DNA of 64,000 nt, from contig JAVBYJ010000010.1 in assembly GCA_030824075.1 (NCBI GenBank), positions 1-64,000 of the forward strand, read 5' to 3'. The position numbers and the translations under genes were made by a program. Origin of the DNA: Geothrix sp. GTDB lineage: Bacteria; Acidobacteriota; Holophagae; Holophagales; Holophagaceae. This document shows, piece by piece, positions 36,555 through 45,660 of the stretch (within the stretch, counting starts at the first letter, position 1; each line of letters begins with the position of its first letter). Under the pieces are notes generated by a model, which worked only from the letters and a program-made list of their open reading frames with translations, made no database searches and was not told the origin of the DNA.

Positions 36555-36650
36555 TCGGGACCTCCTGTCCCTGGCGACCGGGATTGCCGGGCACGCCCCC
36601 GATGGACTTGACCTAGAATGGCTTCAACCAATCCCAACCTGGAGCCGACC

Positions 36651-37613
36651 ATGCGCGTGAAGCCCATCCTCTCGTTATTCCTCCTCACCGCCCTGTCTCT
36701 GTCCGCCCAGGATGTGGTCCGGCTCGGCAATCTGAAGTTCGCCCACTACGGCGCCGTGTCGTACATGAAGGAACTGGCCCCGAAATACAGGCTCAAGATC
36801 GATGAGCGCATGTTCGCCAAGGGCATCGACATCAGCCCGGCCATCGTGGCAGGCGAGATCGATGCCAGCGCTTCGGCCCTGGATGCGGCCGCCGCGGGCC
36901 GGGCCGCTGGGGTGCCGATCTACGTGGTGGCGGGTTTCGCCAAGGGCGGCGCCCGCATCGTGGTGAGCGAGACGTCCGGCATCAAGTCGCTGAAGGAGCT
37001 CAAAGGCCGGAAGGTGGGCGTGGCCCGGGGAGGCGCCCAGGAACTGCTGTTGATGGCGGAGCTGGCCAAGGTCGGCCTCACCTGGTCGGACAAACCCGGC
37101 AAGGACGTGCTGGTGATGTACCTCCCCTTCGCGGACCTGAACCAGGCCCTGATGGCGAAGCACATCGACGCCATGTGCCAGAGCGAGCCCTACAGCTCCC
37201 AGGCCATCAACCGGAAGTTCGGCGTGGAACTGATGAAACCCTACGACACGCCCCTCGGCGAGCCCATCCGGGCCCTGGTCATCACGGAGAAGCTCTACAA
37301 GGAACGTCGCGATGTCGCCCAGCGCTTCCTACTCTGCTTCGTGGAAGCCACCAAGAAATTCATCGATGACCCCAAGTTCGCGGAGAAGTATGTTCGCGAG
37401 GTGATGTTCAAGAACCAAATCACCTCTGACGACTATCAGGACGCCATCGGGAACTCCCCATTCTCCTATGACATGACGACGGAACACGCGCAGATCACCG
37501 TGGATCTCATGGCGAAATACGGTGTGGGGAAGATGGCGAACCCGCCCAAGGCCGCCGACTGGGTGAAACTGGACCTGCTGACCGAGGCCAAGAAACAGCT
37601 GAAGGTGAAGTGA
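36651..37613 (+). CDS. ABC transporter substrate-binding protein (SsuA/TauA/NMT1-like)
   Basis: A 320-residue periplasmic binding protein with a cleavable signal peptide (residues 1-18, ending LSLSA). The fold features RLGNLKFAHYGAVSYMKEL, GIDISPAIVAGEIDASASAL, KGRKVGVARGGAQELL and VMYLPFADLNQALMAKHIDA are typical of binding proteins for sulfonates, nitrate or thiamine precursors. ATG 36651 has GGAG upstream. It leads an SsuA-SsuC-SsuB-type operon with overlapping or near-overlapping genes. The ligand cannot be named; no sulfonate monooxygenase gene is present to support sulfonate use. Confidence 0.87.
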   Translation: MRVKPILSLFLLTALSLSAQDVVRLGNLKFAHYGAVSYMKELAPKYRLKIDERMFAKGIDISPAIVAGEIDASASALDAAAAGRAAGVPIYVVAGFAKGGARIVVSETSGIKSLKELKGRKVGVARGGAQELLLMAELAKVGLTWSDKPGKDVLVMYLPFADLNQALMAKHIDAMCQSEPYSSQAINRKFGVELMKPYDTPLGEPIRALVITEKLYKERRDVAQRFLLCFVEATKKFIDDPKFAEKYVREVMFKNQITSDDYQDAIGNSPFSYDMTTEHAQITVDLMAKYGVGKMANPPKAADWVKLDLLTEAKKQLKVK

Positions 37614-37615
37614 GG

Positions 37616-38434
37616 ATGAAAAGGTATCGACACGCCGCCTCCGGCATTCTTGTTCCGCTGGCGGCTCTGGCCTTCTGGCAGCTGCTGTCCAGCCAGGGCT
37701 GGGTGAACGCCACCATCCTGCCCTCCCCCATGCAGGTCATCACCAAATGGTGGGCCTACCTGTTGCCCCTGGAGGTGTTTGACCCGGCCCAGGGTTCATA
37801 CCTGAAATGGTGCTTTTCCGGTGAACTCATCCAGGACGCCATGGGAAGCCTCTACCGCGTGCTGCTGGGCTTCTTCATCGGTGGCGGTCTGGCCCTGCCC
37901 CTGGGACTGGCCATGGGCTACAGCCGGGTGGTCTACGGGCTCTTCAATCCGCTGATCCAGGTGCTGCGCCCCATCCCGCCCATCGCTTACATCCCCCTGT
38001 CGATCCTCTGGTTCGGTCTGGGCAATCCTCCGGCCGTCTTCCTCATCAGCATTGGGGCCTTCTTCCCGGTGCTGATGAACACCGTGGCGGGCGTCCAGAA
38101 CGTGGACAGCATCTATCTCCGCGTGGGACGGAACCTGGGTGCTTCGCGCTTCACCCAATTCACCCGCATCATCCTGCCCGCGGCCACGCCCTACATCTTC
38201 ACCGGGGCGCGCATTGCCATGGGCACGGCCTTCATCGTGGTGATCGTGTCCGAAATGATCGCGGTGAACAACGGTTTGGGCTACCGCATCCTGGAGGCCC
38301 GGGAATACCTCTGGTCCGACAAGATCATCGCCGGCATGTTCACCATCGGCCTGTTGGGTCTGGGCATCGACACTGTCATGAGCCGCCTCAGCTCGTACCT
38401 GCTGAAGTGGCACCGCGGCCTGGAGCAGGGATGA
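37616..38434 (+). CDS. ABC transporter permease (SsuC/TauC-like)
   Basis: A 272-residue inner-membrane permease with about six helices. The coupling-helix region is NVDSIYLRVGRNLGASRFTQ, followed by FTRIILPAATPYIFTGARIA, the EAA-type loop that contacts the ATPase. IPPIAYIPLSILWFGLGNPP is also characteristic of the SsuC/TauC/NrtB group. ATG 37616 is given; a GTG at 37610 would overlap the previous stop and is a real alternative, since GTGA couplings are common in this window. It overlaps the ATPase gene (ATGA). Confidence 0.87.
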   Translation: MKRYRHAASGILVPLAALAFWQLLSSQGWVNATILPSPMQVITKWWAYLLPLEVFDPAQGSYLKWCFSGELIQDAMGSLYRVLLGFFIGGGLALPLGLAMGYSRVVYGLFNPLIQVLRPIPPIAYIPLSILWFGLGNPPAVFLISIGAFFPVLMNTVAGVQNVDSIYLRVGRNLGASRFTQFTRIILPAATPYIFTGARIAMGTAFIVVIVSEMIAVNNGLGYRILEAREYLWSDKIIAGMFTIGLLGLGIDTVMSRLSSYLLKWHRGLEQG

Positions 38435-39234
38435 ACGGAAGCGCCAGCCACATCTCCATCCGGGGCGTGCACAAGGTCTTCCAGAGCGGCGGGGCCGATG
38501 TCCACGCCCTCAAGGCCATCGATCTGGAGATCATCCAGGGCGAATTCGTCTGCTTGCTGGGGCCCTCCGGTTGCGGCAAGTCCACGCTGCTGAACGCCGT
38601 GGCGGGTTTCAGCCCGCCCAGCTCCGGCGTGATCGATGTCGAGGGGTCCGCCATCACCGCCCCCGGTCCCGACCGGGGCATGGTCTTCCAGGAATACGCC
38701 CTGTTCCCCTGGATGACCGTGGAACAGAACATCGCCTTCGGCCTCGAGATCAAGGGCACAGCCAAGGCCGCCATCCAGGAAAAGGTGGCCAGTCTGCTGG
38801 GCATGTTGCACCTCGAGGATTTCCGGAAGCGCTATCCCAAGGACCTGAGCGGCGGCATGCGCCAGCGCGTGGCCATCGCGCGGGTGCTGGCCCTGGATTC
38901 GCCCATCATGCTCATGGACGAGCCCTTCGGCGCCCTGGATGCCCTCACCCGCCGCAACCTGCAGGATGAGTTGCTGCGCCTGTGGATGGAGTTGAAGAAA
39001 ACCATCCTCTTCGTCACCCACAGCATCGAGGAGGCCCTCTACCTCGCCGACCGAACCGTGGTGATGACGTACCGTCCCGGCACCGTCAAGCGCGATCTGC
39101 GCGTGGATCTGCCCCGCCCCCGCGATGTGGCCAGCCCCGCCTTCAATGCCTTGAAGAAAGAACTGTCCCAGCTCCTCATGGAAGAGCAGAGCCGCCACAA
39201 CCAGGACGAGTTCAAGGGCGCGGCAGTGGATTGA
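38431..39234 (+). CDS. ABC transporter ATP-binding protein (SsuB/TauB-like)
   Basis: A 267-residue ABC ATPase. Walker A is GPSGCGKST, the Q loop is FQEYALFPWMT, the signature is LSGGMRQR, Walker B is IMLMDEPFGALD and the switch His is in VTHSIEE. It groups with nitrate/sulfonate/taurine importer ATPases. It starts within the stop codon of the permease gene. Eight bases after its end begins the dockerin-like gene, which might therefore be part of the same transcript. Assignment to an importer is firm; substrate unknown. Confidence 0.92.
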   Translation: MNGSASHISIRGVHKVFQSGGADVHALKAIDLEIIQGEFVCLLGPSGCGKSTLLNAVAGFSPPSSGVIDVEGSAITAPGPDRGMVFQEYALFPWMTVEQNIAFGLEIKGTAKAAIQEKVASLLGMLHLEDFRKRYPKDLSGGMRQRVAIARVLALDSPIMLMDEPFGALDALTRRNLQDELLRLWMELKKTILFVTHSIEEALYLADRTVVMTYRPGTVKRDLRVDLPRPRDVASPAFNALKKELSQLLMEEQSRHNQDEFKGAAVD

Positions 39235-39242
39235 GGACTGTG

Positions 39243-40724
39243 ATGAAAAGCTGGGTCAGATGGGGCGCTGGCGCTCTCTTGCTTTCGGTTGGCTTCTACT
39301 ACTACCGGAAGGTGATCCCCGTCTATCGCGTCGAAGCCAAGTCGGAATTGGTCATGCTGGGCGACCTGGATGGAGATCATCGGTGGGGACCCGGCGATCT
39401 GAAGCGTCTCGATGCCTTCCTGACTGATCCATTCGCATTTTCAAACGGGTTCGCCCGTCGGGTCGATCTCAATCAGAACGGTTCGGTGGATGCTGAGGAT
39501 CTTAGGATCCTGCGGTCCCTCGCCGATCAGCCGGACCCGTATTACGCGGAGCAGGCCTCCAAGGCGCAGGGAATCGCCTTTCCCCGCCCCAGGGAACTCT
39601 ATCGTTACGAACCGGTAGGAGCCTACCGCCCGCGGGTAAGGTGGGCCCTCCCTCCACCCCATCCCTTACCTGAACTTCGATGGATGGACGCACTGAAACC
39701 ATCCCAAGGACGGGGAGACTACGGGGACAACCTTGATGCAGAGATCTACAACGAGGCGATCCGCCTGCAGGAGGCCTACCGGAAGCGTGTGCCTTCGCTC
39801 CTCCCCATGGAGCTGGAACATGCCCAGCGCAAGTTCGCCCGTTGTCAGGACTACCTCCAGAAAGGAGAACGATTTGATCTTCTTCTCGAACTGATCGCAC
39901 TGGTCGAAGATGCCGAAACCCTCCGAGCCGGACCCTCTGATGAAAAAGCCATCCGGTACCTCCAATTCCGAGACTCCCTACGAGGGCTGCTTGCCTCCCA
40001 GCTGTTCGACCGCTATCGCAAAGGTGAAGCCACCTGGCAGGAGGTGCTGCAGGCCATTGAGCAGCACCTGAAGAAAGACCTGGGCCTTGATTACCGGCTG
40101 GCATCCCTCCCTCCTCCACGCGACCTGACGAATCTTGGAAACTACCTCCAGCGTGCGGAATGGCAGTACTACAAGACCTCTACCCAATCCGAGGATTTTC
40201 ACCAGCTCCTGGATTACGCCCAGCACGATCCCCGATACCTGCGTTCCGTGTCCCGAACCAGCCGGAAGCACCGTGACCCCCACGTAGAAAACCACAACCT
40301 CCCCATGGTGTTGCTGTTTCGCGAGGCACTCCGCATCAAGGGAGGGGACAAGAAGCGGGCCGTGGGTCTCCTCGACGAGGCCATCCGCATCCCCTTCGCC
40401 TGGATCAAGTCCATTCCGCGTGAGAACCTGCCGAGCTCCCTGGCCCTTGATAACTTCCTGCTCCCTGGCAACAAGGAGGACGGCAGCGACAAGAGCCGCC
40501 ATTGGAATGTGTTCGGTGGGATTTGCCTCTACAAGTCCCCCGAGGAGGCCCTGGATTTGGCGCTCAAGCGCGAGTTGAAGGATCTCAAGGGGTCCGGCTT
40601 CACGGTCGACGGCATGACCGAACTCATCCGGGACATGATTGCGAACCTGAACGGCATGTACCACGTGATGGCCATCGACCCGAACCTGCTTCCAAAGCAG
40701 ACCGGTGAAGACCCTTCACGCTAG
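39243..40724 (+). CDS. Membrane-anchored protein with dockerin-like paired EF-hand motifs, unknown function
   Basis: A 493-residue protein. After one N-terminal membrane helix (residues 7-22), two calcium-loop-like motifs occur at residues 41-52 (DLDGDHRWGPGD) and 75-86 (DLNQNGSVDAED), each followed by a short helix, as in a type I dockerin. The remaining 400 residues are mostly helical and charged, with no recognised enzyme motif (for example LRSVSRTSRKHRDPHVENHN). Dockerins bind cohesins in cellulosomes, but isolated dockerin-like EF hands also occur in unrelated bacteria. It follows the ABC ATPase gene by eight bases. The long C-terminal region is unassigned. Confidence 0.75.
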   Translation: MKSWVRWGAGALLLSVGFYYYRKVIPVYRVEAKSELVMLGDLDGDHRWGPGDLKRLDAFLTDPFAFSNGFARRVDLNQNGSVDAEDLRILRSLADQPDPYYAEQASKAQGIAFPRPRELYRYEPVGAYRPRVRWALPPPHPLPELRWMDALKPSQGRGDYGDNLDAEIYNEAIRLQEAYRKRVPSLLPMELEHAQRKFARCQDYLQKGERFDLLLELIALVEDAETLRAGPSDEKAIRYLQFRDSLRGLLASQLFDRYRKGEATWQEVLQAIEQHLKKDLGLDYRLASLPPPRDLTNLGNYLQRAEWQYYKTSTQSEDFHQLLDYAQHDPRYLRSVSRTSRKHRDPHVENHNLPMVLLFREALRIKGGDKKRAVGLLDEAIRIPFAWIKSIPRENLPSSLALDNFLLPGNKEDGSDKSRHWNVFGGICLYKSPEEALDLALKRELKDLKGSGFTVDGMTELIRDMIANLNGMYHVMAIDPNLLPKQTGEDPSR

Positions 40725-40733
40725 ACCTTCCCA

Positions 40734-41135
40734 TCAAACCGCCCCCGGCTCCTGCAGCGGCTGGTACAGCTCCACGCGATGTCCTTCGGGATCTGTGATC
40801 CAGGCGAAGCGGCCGTAGCCGTAATCTTCACGTTTTTCGACGGAAACGCCCTCGCCTTCAAGTCTGGCGCAGAAAGCCTCCAGGTCGGCTACCCGCCAGT
40901 TCACCATGCACTCTGGACGACCCTCGGCCAGGGGCCCCATGGCCTTCATGAACGAGAACACTGTGTGGGCCTTCGCCCCATCGGGGTCCGTGTAGGGGAG
41001 TTCGAGTCCGTAGCAGGTGCCGGGCTCCCATTCCGTGAAGCTGAGGCCGAAGTGCTCCGAGTACCACTCCGACAAGGCTTTCGGATCCTCCGCATAGAGG
41101 AAGACGCCCCCGAGGCCCTTCACACCCAGATTCAA
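40734..41135 (-). CDS. VOC-family (glyoxalase-like) protein
   Basis: A 133-residue VOC protein. It opens KGLGGVFLYAEDPKALSEWY, and the second half contains VNWRVADLEAFCARLEGEGV and FAWITDPEGHRVELYQP. The C-terminal Glu of VELYQP is the usual metal-ligand position. It is distinct from the VOC protein at 2579-2983. It converges on the dockerin-like gene, and its ATG is overlapped by the stop of the small membrane-protein gene upstream (ATGA). No substrate can be named. Confidence 0.85.
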   Translation of the reverse strand: MNLGVKGLGGVFLYAEDPKALSEWYSEHFGLSFTEWEPGTCYGLELPYTDPDGAKAHTVFSFMKAMGPLAEGRPECMVNWRVADLEAFCARLEGEGVSVEKREDYGYGRFAWITDPEGHRVELYQPLQEPGAV

Positions 41136-41455
41136 TTCAACCTCCTTGGTGGCAGCGGCACCTCATCCTCGTCTCGGCCCCGGGTGGCCAGCGCCACGGC
41201 CAGGGTCCAGAGGGGCGCCATGTTGAGGTAGGGGATCCACTCGGTGAGGAAGGAGGGCAGGAAGGCCCAGTGGAAACCCAGCAGCGCCCACATGACAGCC
41301 ATGGTGATCAGGTCGAGGCCCGCACCCAGGAACCAGCCCAGGGGCCCTGCGGCCGTCGCCGGGACCTGGATGGCGTCCACCGTCAGCGCGATGGCCCAGG
41401 CCACACGGATGCGCGTCCTGCTGAGGGGAGGCCTGGCTTCTGAACCGGAGGACAT
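41132..41455 (-). CDS. Small membrane protein, unknown
   Basis: A 107-residue protein with three hydrophobic segments (about residues 17-38, 40-62 and 75-92) and a charged C-terminal tail (RGRDEDEVPLPPRRLN). It overlaps the VOC gene by four bases (ATGA), so the two are probably expressed together. The segment LGWFLGAGLDLITMAVMWAL resembles small uncharacterised membrane proteins of other bacteria. No functional motif was seen. Confidence 0.65.
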   Translation of the reverse strand: MSSGSEARPPLSRTRIRVAWAIALTVDAIQVPATAAGPLGWFLGAGLDLITMAVMWALLGFHWAFLPSFLTEWIPYLNMAPLWTLAVALATRGRDEDEVPLPPRRLN

Positions 41456-41533
41456 GGCAGAAGTGTACCGGAGTTGACGGGCCGCGAGATCCTGTCGATG
41501 GTTGGGCAGGAGCAGGTTTCAGGAAAGGCCCCG

Positions 41534-42547
41534 ATGGCTCACATTCAATGGAAGGACCGCTACAACATCGGGTACAAGGACATTGACGCCCAGCACAAAG
41601 TGCTGCTGACGCTCCTCAATGATCTCATCGACCTCATTGACCAGGACGGTACTCCCGAAGCCGTCTCTGGCATTTTCCAGCGCCTCTGCAGCTATGCCCT
41701 CACCCACTTCGCCAACGAGGAACGCTATTTGAAGGCAGCCGGGTACCCAGGCCTCTCGGGGCAGGAGTCCTCCCATGCCGACTTTGTGCATCAGTTGCTG
41801 GTGTTCAACCAGGCCTTCGATCCGGCGGACCCCCGCTTGCTCGAAGAAACGCGGTCCTTCCTGAAGGACTGGTATCTCGACCACATCCTCAAATCGGATA
41901 TGGATTACGTCTCCTGTGTGAAGCGCTACTACAGCGAGGCCGCGATCAAGGCCGTCCTCTTCGACTTCGGAAATGTCGTTTGCCAGTTCGACAACGCCCG
42001 GTTTCTCGAAGGCCTGGCCTCCTTGTGTGGCAGGCCCACCGAGGATCTGAAGGTGGCCCTCTACCAACAGTCCACCCTCACCCAGGACTACGAAGCGGGC
42101 AGGATCGATTCGATGGCATTCCGTGAAGGCGTTTCCGCCCTCTGCGGCATGGACCTGCCCGAAGCTGATTTCATCCGGGTCTACACCCACATCTTCACGC
42201 CCATCGAGTCCACCTTTGAGCTCATCCGGAAACTGAAGCCCAGATACCAGCTCGGCCTCCTCTCGAACACCAGCCCCTGGCACCTGGAACATGCCATCCA
42301 GACCACGGACGTCTTTCCGCTTTTCGACAGCGTCACCCTCTCCTTCAAGGTCGGCGCCAACAAGCCCGATCCGCGCCTCTTCGAGGATGCCTTGTCGAAG
42401 CTGGGCCTGATGGCGGAAGAATGCGTCTACATCGATGATCGGCAGGCCTTCGCCCAGGCGGCGACCGCGCACCTCATGCACGGCATCACCTACACAACCC
42501 CCGCGGCCCTGATGGCCGACCTGGGGCGCGCCAAGGTGGCCATCTAG
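41534..42547 (+). CDS. Bacteriohemerythrin-HAD hydrolase fusion protein
   Basis: A 337-residue two-domain protein. Residues 1-135 are a bacteriohemerythrin with the full di-iron ligand set: His21, His58, Glu62, His81, His85, His117 and Asp122. Residues 138-335 are a HAD-superfamily hydrolase with nucleophile Asp144 (VLFDFGNVV), Ser234 (LLSNTS), Lys267 (GANKPDP) and Asp291-Asp292 (YIDDR). The residue two after the nucleophile is Gly, as in YihX-like HAD proteins. ATG 41534 is chosen for the AGGAAAGG upstream and the fit to hemerythrin N-termini. I know of no characterised fusion of this kind. An oxygen- or redox-gated phosphatase is one idea. Confidence 0.85.
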   Translation: MAHIQWKDRYNIGYKDIDAQHKVLLTLLNDLIDLIDQDGTPEAVSGIFQRLCSYALTHFANEERYLKAAGYPGLSGQESSHADFVHQLLVFNQAFDPADPRLLEETRSFLKDWYLDHILKSDMDYVSCVKRYYSEAAIKAVLFDFGNVVCQFDNARFLEGLASLCGRPTEDLKVALYQQSTLTQDYEAGRIDSMAFREGVSALCGMDLPEADFIRVYTHIFTPIESTFELIRKLKPRYQLGLLSNTSPWHLEHAIQTTDVFPLFDSVTLSFKVGANKPDPRLFEDALSKLGLMAEECVYIDDRQAFAQAATAHLMHGITYTTPAALMADLGRAKVAI

Positions 42548-42583
42548 CCTTTCGTCAGCCCACACCGGCCAAGCGAGCGCCGC

Positions 42584-43060
42584 TCAGCGGCGCGCCTTCC
42601 CGGTGGCCCGTTCGATGCGGATGCGCAGCACCGCCGTGCGGAAGAGGTCCCTGTCGACCTCGCGGTCCACCAGGTCAGGATGCGCCGCGGCAAAGCGCAG
42701 GCCCAGGGCCCGGAGCGCCGCGCGCTTCTCCCCCTCGTCCATGAGCAGCTCCGCTTGGCCGAAAACAATGACGCTGGCATAGCGGGTGGCGAGTTCCAGA
42801 GGCAGGGTCTCGGCCTGGGTGACGGCGCAATAGGAGACCTTTGGATTGAAGGCCAGGTTGGCAAGCTTGTGGCCCACGGTGGCGCAGTGGATGATCAGAG
42901 CCCCTTCCACCACCGCATGGTTCACGGGCACGGCGTACGGCCACCCGGCCTCGTCCACCGTGGCCAGCACGCCCCACTCGGCTTCCTCAAGAAGCCGCTG
43001 GGTTTCGGCCTCGTTCAGGGCTCGGTCCCGTCGGCGGATGGGGTGATTCGGCACGCTCAT
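42584..43060 (-). CDS. Pyridoxamine 5'-phosphate oxidase-fold (flavin/haem-binding-like) protein
   Basis: A 158-residue split-barrel protein. The opening NHPIRRRDRALNEAETQRLL, then WGVLATVDEAGWPYAVPVNH and ALIIHCATVGHKLANLAFNP, match the NimA/5-nitroimidazole-resistance-like branch of the PNPOx superfamily. Such proteins bind FMN or haem. It is coupled to mutS: its ATG overlaps the mutS stop. The family includes many uncharacterised reductases, so antibiotic resistance should not be assumed. GC content and style match the surroundings. Confidence 0.83.
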   Translation of the reverse strand: MSVPNHPIRRRDRALNEAETQRLLEEAEWGVLATVDEAGWPYAVPVNHAVVEGALIIHCATVGHKLANLAFNPKVSYCAVTQAETLPLELATRYASVIVFGQAELLMDEGEKRAALRALGLRFAAAHPDLVDREVDRDLFRTAVLRIRIERATGKARR

Positions 43061-45600
43061 GCCCGCTTCCGCGCGATCCAATTGAGGGCCTCCAGAGGCG
43101 TCATGCGATTCAGGTCCAGGGCCTCCAGTTCGGCGCGGAGCGAATCCGGCTCCACCTCGAACAAGGGCAGCAGCGGCTGGCTGGGCATGGGTGCCCGGGG
43201 CGGGGCTTCGGGCGCCTGGGCCAACAGGCGCTGGGCCTGCCGGATGACGGCCTTCGGCAGGCCCGCGAGGCGCGCCACCTGGATGCCGTAGCTGCGATCC
43301 GCCGGACCCGGCGCCACGCGGTGGAGGAAGTGCAGCTGCTCTTCCCACTCCTGCACCTCCACGTGGAGGTTCTGGACGCGACTGTCATCGGCCAGCTTGG
43401 TCAGCTCGAAGTAATGCGTGGCGAACAGCGTCCGCGGGGCCCCTCCCGGGGAGCCAGCATTCGGCCCGCCTTTGAGGTCCCGCAGGAACAGGGCGATGGC
43501 TTCGGCTAGGGCCAGGCCGTCCCGCGTGGACGTGCCGCGCCCGATCTCGTCCAGGATCACCAGGCTGGCGGCGGTGGCCTGGTTGAGGATCCGCGCGGTT
43601 TCGGTCATCTCCACCATGAAGGTGGACTGGCCCTTGGCCAGTTGATCGGACGCGCCGATGCGCGTGAAGATGCGGTCCACCAGTCCGAAGCGCATGAGCT
43701 CCGCGGGCACGAAGGAGCCCACCTGGGCCAGCACCACCAGCAGGGCCGCCGTGCGCAGGAAGGTGGACTTGCCGCCCATGTTGGGACCCGTCACCACCGC
43801 CATGGGCTGCGCGGCGCTGAACTGCAGATCGTTGGGAATGCACTCACGGCCGAGGCGCGCTTCCAACATCGGGTGGCGGGCCGCGGCCAGCACCAGGTCC
43901 CGTTCGTCGCCCAGCTCGGGCCGCGTCCAGCCTGAAAACCGGGCCCGCTCCGCCAAGGCCGCCAGGACATCCAGGGACGCCACCGCCCGAGCCAGACCCG
44001 TGAGGTCGGCCCGGTGCTCGAGCACCAGGGCCAGGAGGCGCTGAAACTGGGTGACCTCCAGCCGGCCCTGATCGCTTTCGGCGCTCAGCAACCGCTGCTC
44101 GAAGGCCACCAGCTTCTCGGTGGTGAAGCGTTCCGCGTTGGCCAGGGTCTGCTTGCGGAGGAAGTGGGCCGGTACGGCGCCCAGATTGGATTTGGTAATC
44201 TCGAAGTAGTAGCCGAACACCCGGTTGTATTTGATCTTCAGGCTCTGAATGCCGCTGGCCCGGCGCTCGTCCTCTTCCAGTTCCAGCATCACCTGCTTGG
44301 CGTCCCGGGCCAGGCGGCGCACCGCGTCCAGGTCCGGATCCACGCCTTCGCGGATGATCCCGCCCTTCTCCAGATCCAGCGGCGGTGCCTCGGCAAGGCA
44401 ACGCTGGAGTTCCCCGAGCAGCGGGGCACAGAGGGGCGTGTCCACGGGCCAGAGGCCCAGATCCGCCACCTCCGCGGCCCAGCCCTCGTCCTGAATCTTC
44501 GCGGGCAGTTTCTGGAGGATCGCGAGGCCTTCGCGGAGCTGGGCGAGTTCCGGCGGGGTGGCCAAGCCCAGGGCCACGCGGCCCAGCAGGCGGTCCAGGT
44601 CGGGCACCTGGGCCAGCAGGGTCTGAATGGGCGTGCGGCGGCGATCCTCCGTGAGCCAGGCCACCTGGGACCAGCGGCCCTCCAGCGTGGCGCGGTCGCG
44701 CAGGGGCCGCTCCAGCCAGGCCTTCAGGTGTCGCGAGCCCATGCGGGTGCGGCATTGGTCCAGCAGGGCGAAGAGGGTGCCCGCGCGGCCCCCGTCGAAG
44801 CCGTTGGTGAAGACTTCGAGATGGCGGGTGCTGGTGGCATCCAGCAGGGGACCCGAGGCGCCCAGCTCGAGGCTCACGCCCTGCAGATGCGCGGGGCGGC
44901 TCTTCTGGGTGGTCTCGACATGATCGAGCAGGGCCGCCAGCGCGCCCAGCGCTGCGGGATAGGGATCCAGGCCCACGCCTTCCAGGTGCTGCCAGCCGAA
45001 GAAGGCCAGCACCTGCTGTTTCGCCCGTGAAACCTCGAAGCGCCAAGCCGGCAGCCGGGTGCGAGCGGCGTCGAGGTCGGGGACGTCCTCGGCCCCGTCG
45101 GCCAGGATCAATTCCTGAGGCCCGAGGCGCTCCAGGGTGGCCTGCAGGGCTTCGTCGCCCTCGCCAGGCAGCACCCGCAGGGCGCCAGAAGCCAGCTGCA
45201 GCAGGGCCAGCCCCCAGGAGGCACCCGTGCGGTGCAGGGCACAGAGCCACCGTGAGTCATCGTCCAGCCAGGTGCCGGGCGTGATGATGCGCTTGATGGC
45301 CCGGGGCAGCAGCCCCTTCACCTCATCGGCCTTGGCCGTGGGTTCGGCGATGGCCGCGGAGAAACCCGCCGCCAGCAGCTTGGGCAGGTACGACTCCAGG
45401 GCGAAATGCGGCACGCCGCACATGGGTATCTCCGCCTCCGTGCCCTTGCCGCGCATCGTGAGCGCGATCTCCATGACCGGCGCCGCCCGCACCGCATCCT
45501 CACCCAGGATTTCGTAGAAGTCCCCCATGCGCGTGATCAGCACGGCGTCGCCCGCCTCGCGCTTGAGGCCCGCGATCTGCTGCAGCATCGGAGTGGACAT
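43057..45600 (-). CDS. mutS: DNA mismatch repair protein MutS
   Basis: An 847-residue MutS. The mismatch-recognition Phe-x-Glu is in MGDFYEI. The connector, lever and clamp regions follow, then the ATPase domain with Walker A GPNMGGKSTFLRT, Walker B VILDEIGRGTSTRDG and ATHYFELTKL. The length fits MutS1 (about 850). ATG 45600 gives MSTPMLQQIAGLKREAGDAV, in line with homologues; the frame extends seven residues further upstream without support. It recognises base mismatches and recruits MutL, which is not encoded in this window. It is coupled to the PNPOx-fold gene downstream. Confidence 0.95.
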   Translation of the reverse strand: MSTPMLQQIAGLKREAGDAVLITRMGDFYEILGEDAVRAAPVMEIALTMRGKGTEAEIPMCGVPHFALESYLPKLLAAGFSAAIAEPTAKADEVKGLLPRAIKRIITPGTWLDDDSRWLCALHRTGASWGLALLQLASGALRVLPGEGDEALQATLERLGPQELILADGAEDVPDLDAARTRLPAWRFEVSRAKQQVLAFFGWQHLEGVGLDPYPAALGALAALLDHVETTQKSRPAHLQGVSLELGASGPLLDATSTRHLEVFTNGFDGGRAGTLFALLDQCRTRMGSRHLKAWLERPLRDRATLEGRWSQVAWLTEDRRRTPIQTLLAQVPDLDRLLGRVALGLATPPELAQLREGLAILQKLPAKIQDEGWAAEVADLGLWPVDTPLCAPLLGELQRCLAEAPPLDLEKGGIIREGVDPDLDAVRRLARDAKQVMLELEEDERRASGIQSLKIKYNRVFGYYFEITKSNLGAVPAHFLRKQTLANAERFTTEKLVAFEQRLLSAESDQGRLEVTQFQRLLALVLEHRADLTGLARAVASLDVLAALAERARFSGWTRPELGDERDLVLAAARHPMLEARLGRECIPNDLQFSAAQPMAVVTGPNMGGKSTFLRTAALLVVLAQVGSFVPAELMRFGLVDRIFTRIGASDQLAKGQSTFMVEMTETARILNQATAASLVILDEIGRGTSTRDGLALAEAIALFLRDLKGGPNAGSPGGAPRTLFATHYFELTKLADDSRVQNLHVEVQEWEEQLHFLHRVAPGPADRSYGIQVARLAGLPKAVIRQAQRLLAQAPEAPPRAPMPSQPLLPLFEVEPDSLRAELEALDLNRMTPLEALNWIARKRA

Positions 45601-45660
45601 GGGATGGACCGGTCTTCGCAAGAGGTGGAGGGCGAATCCTTGATCTTCCCACAGGCCCGC

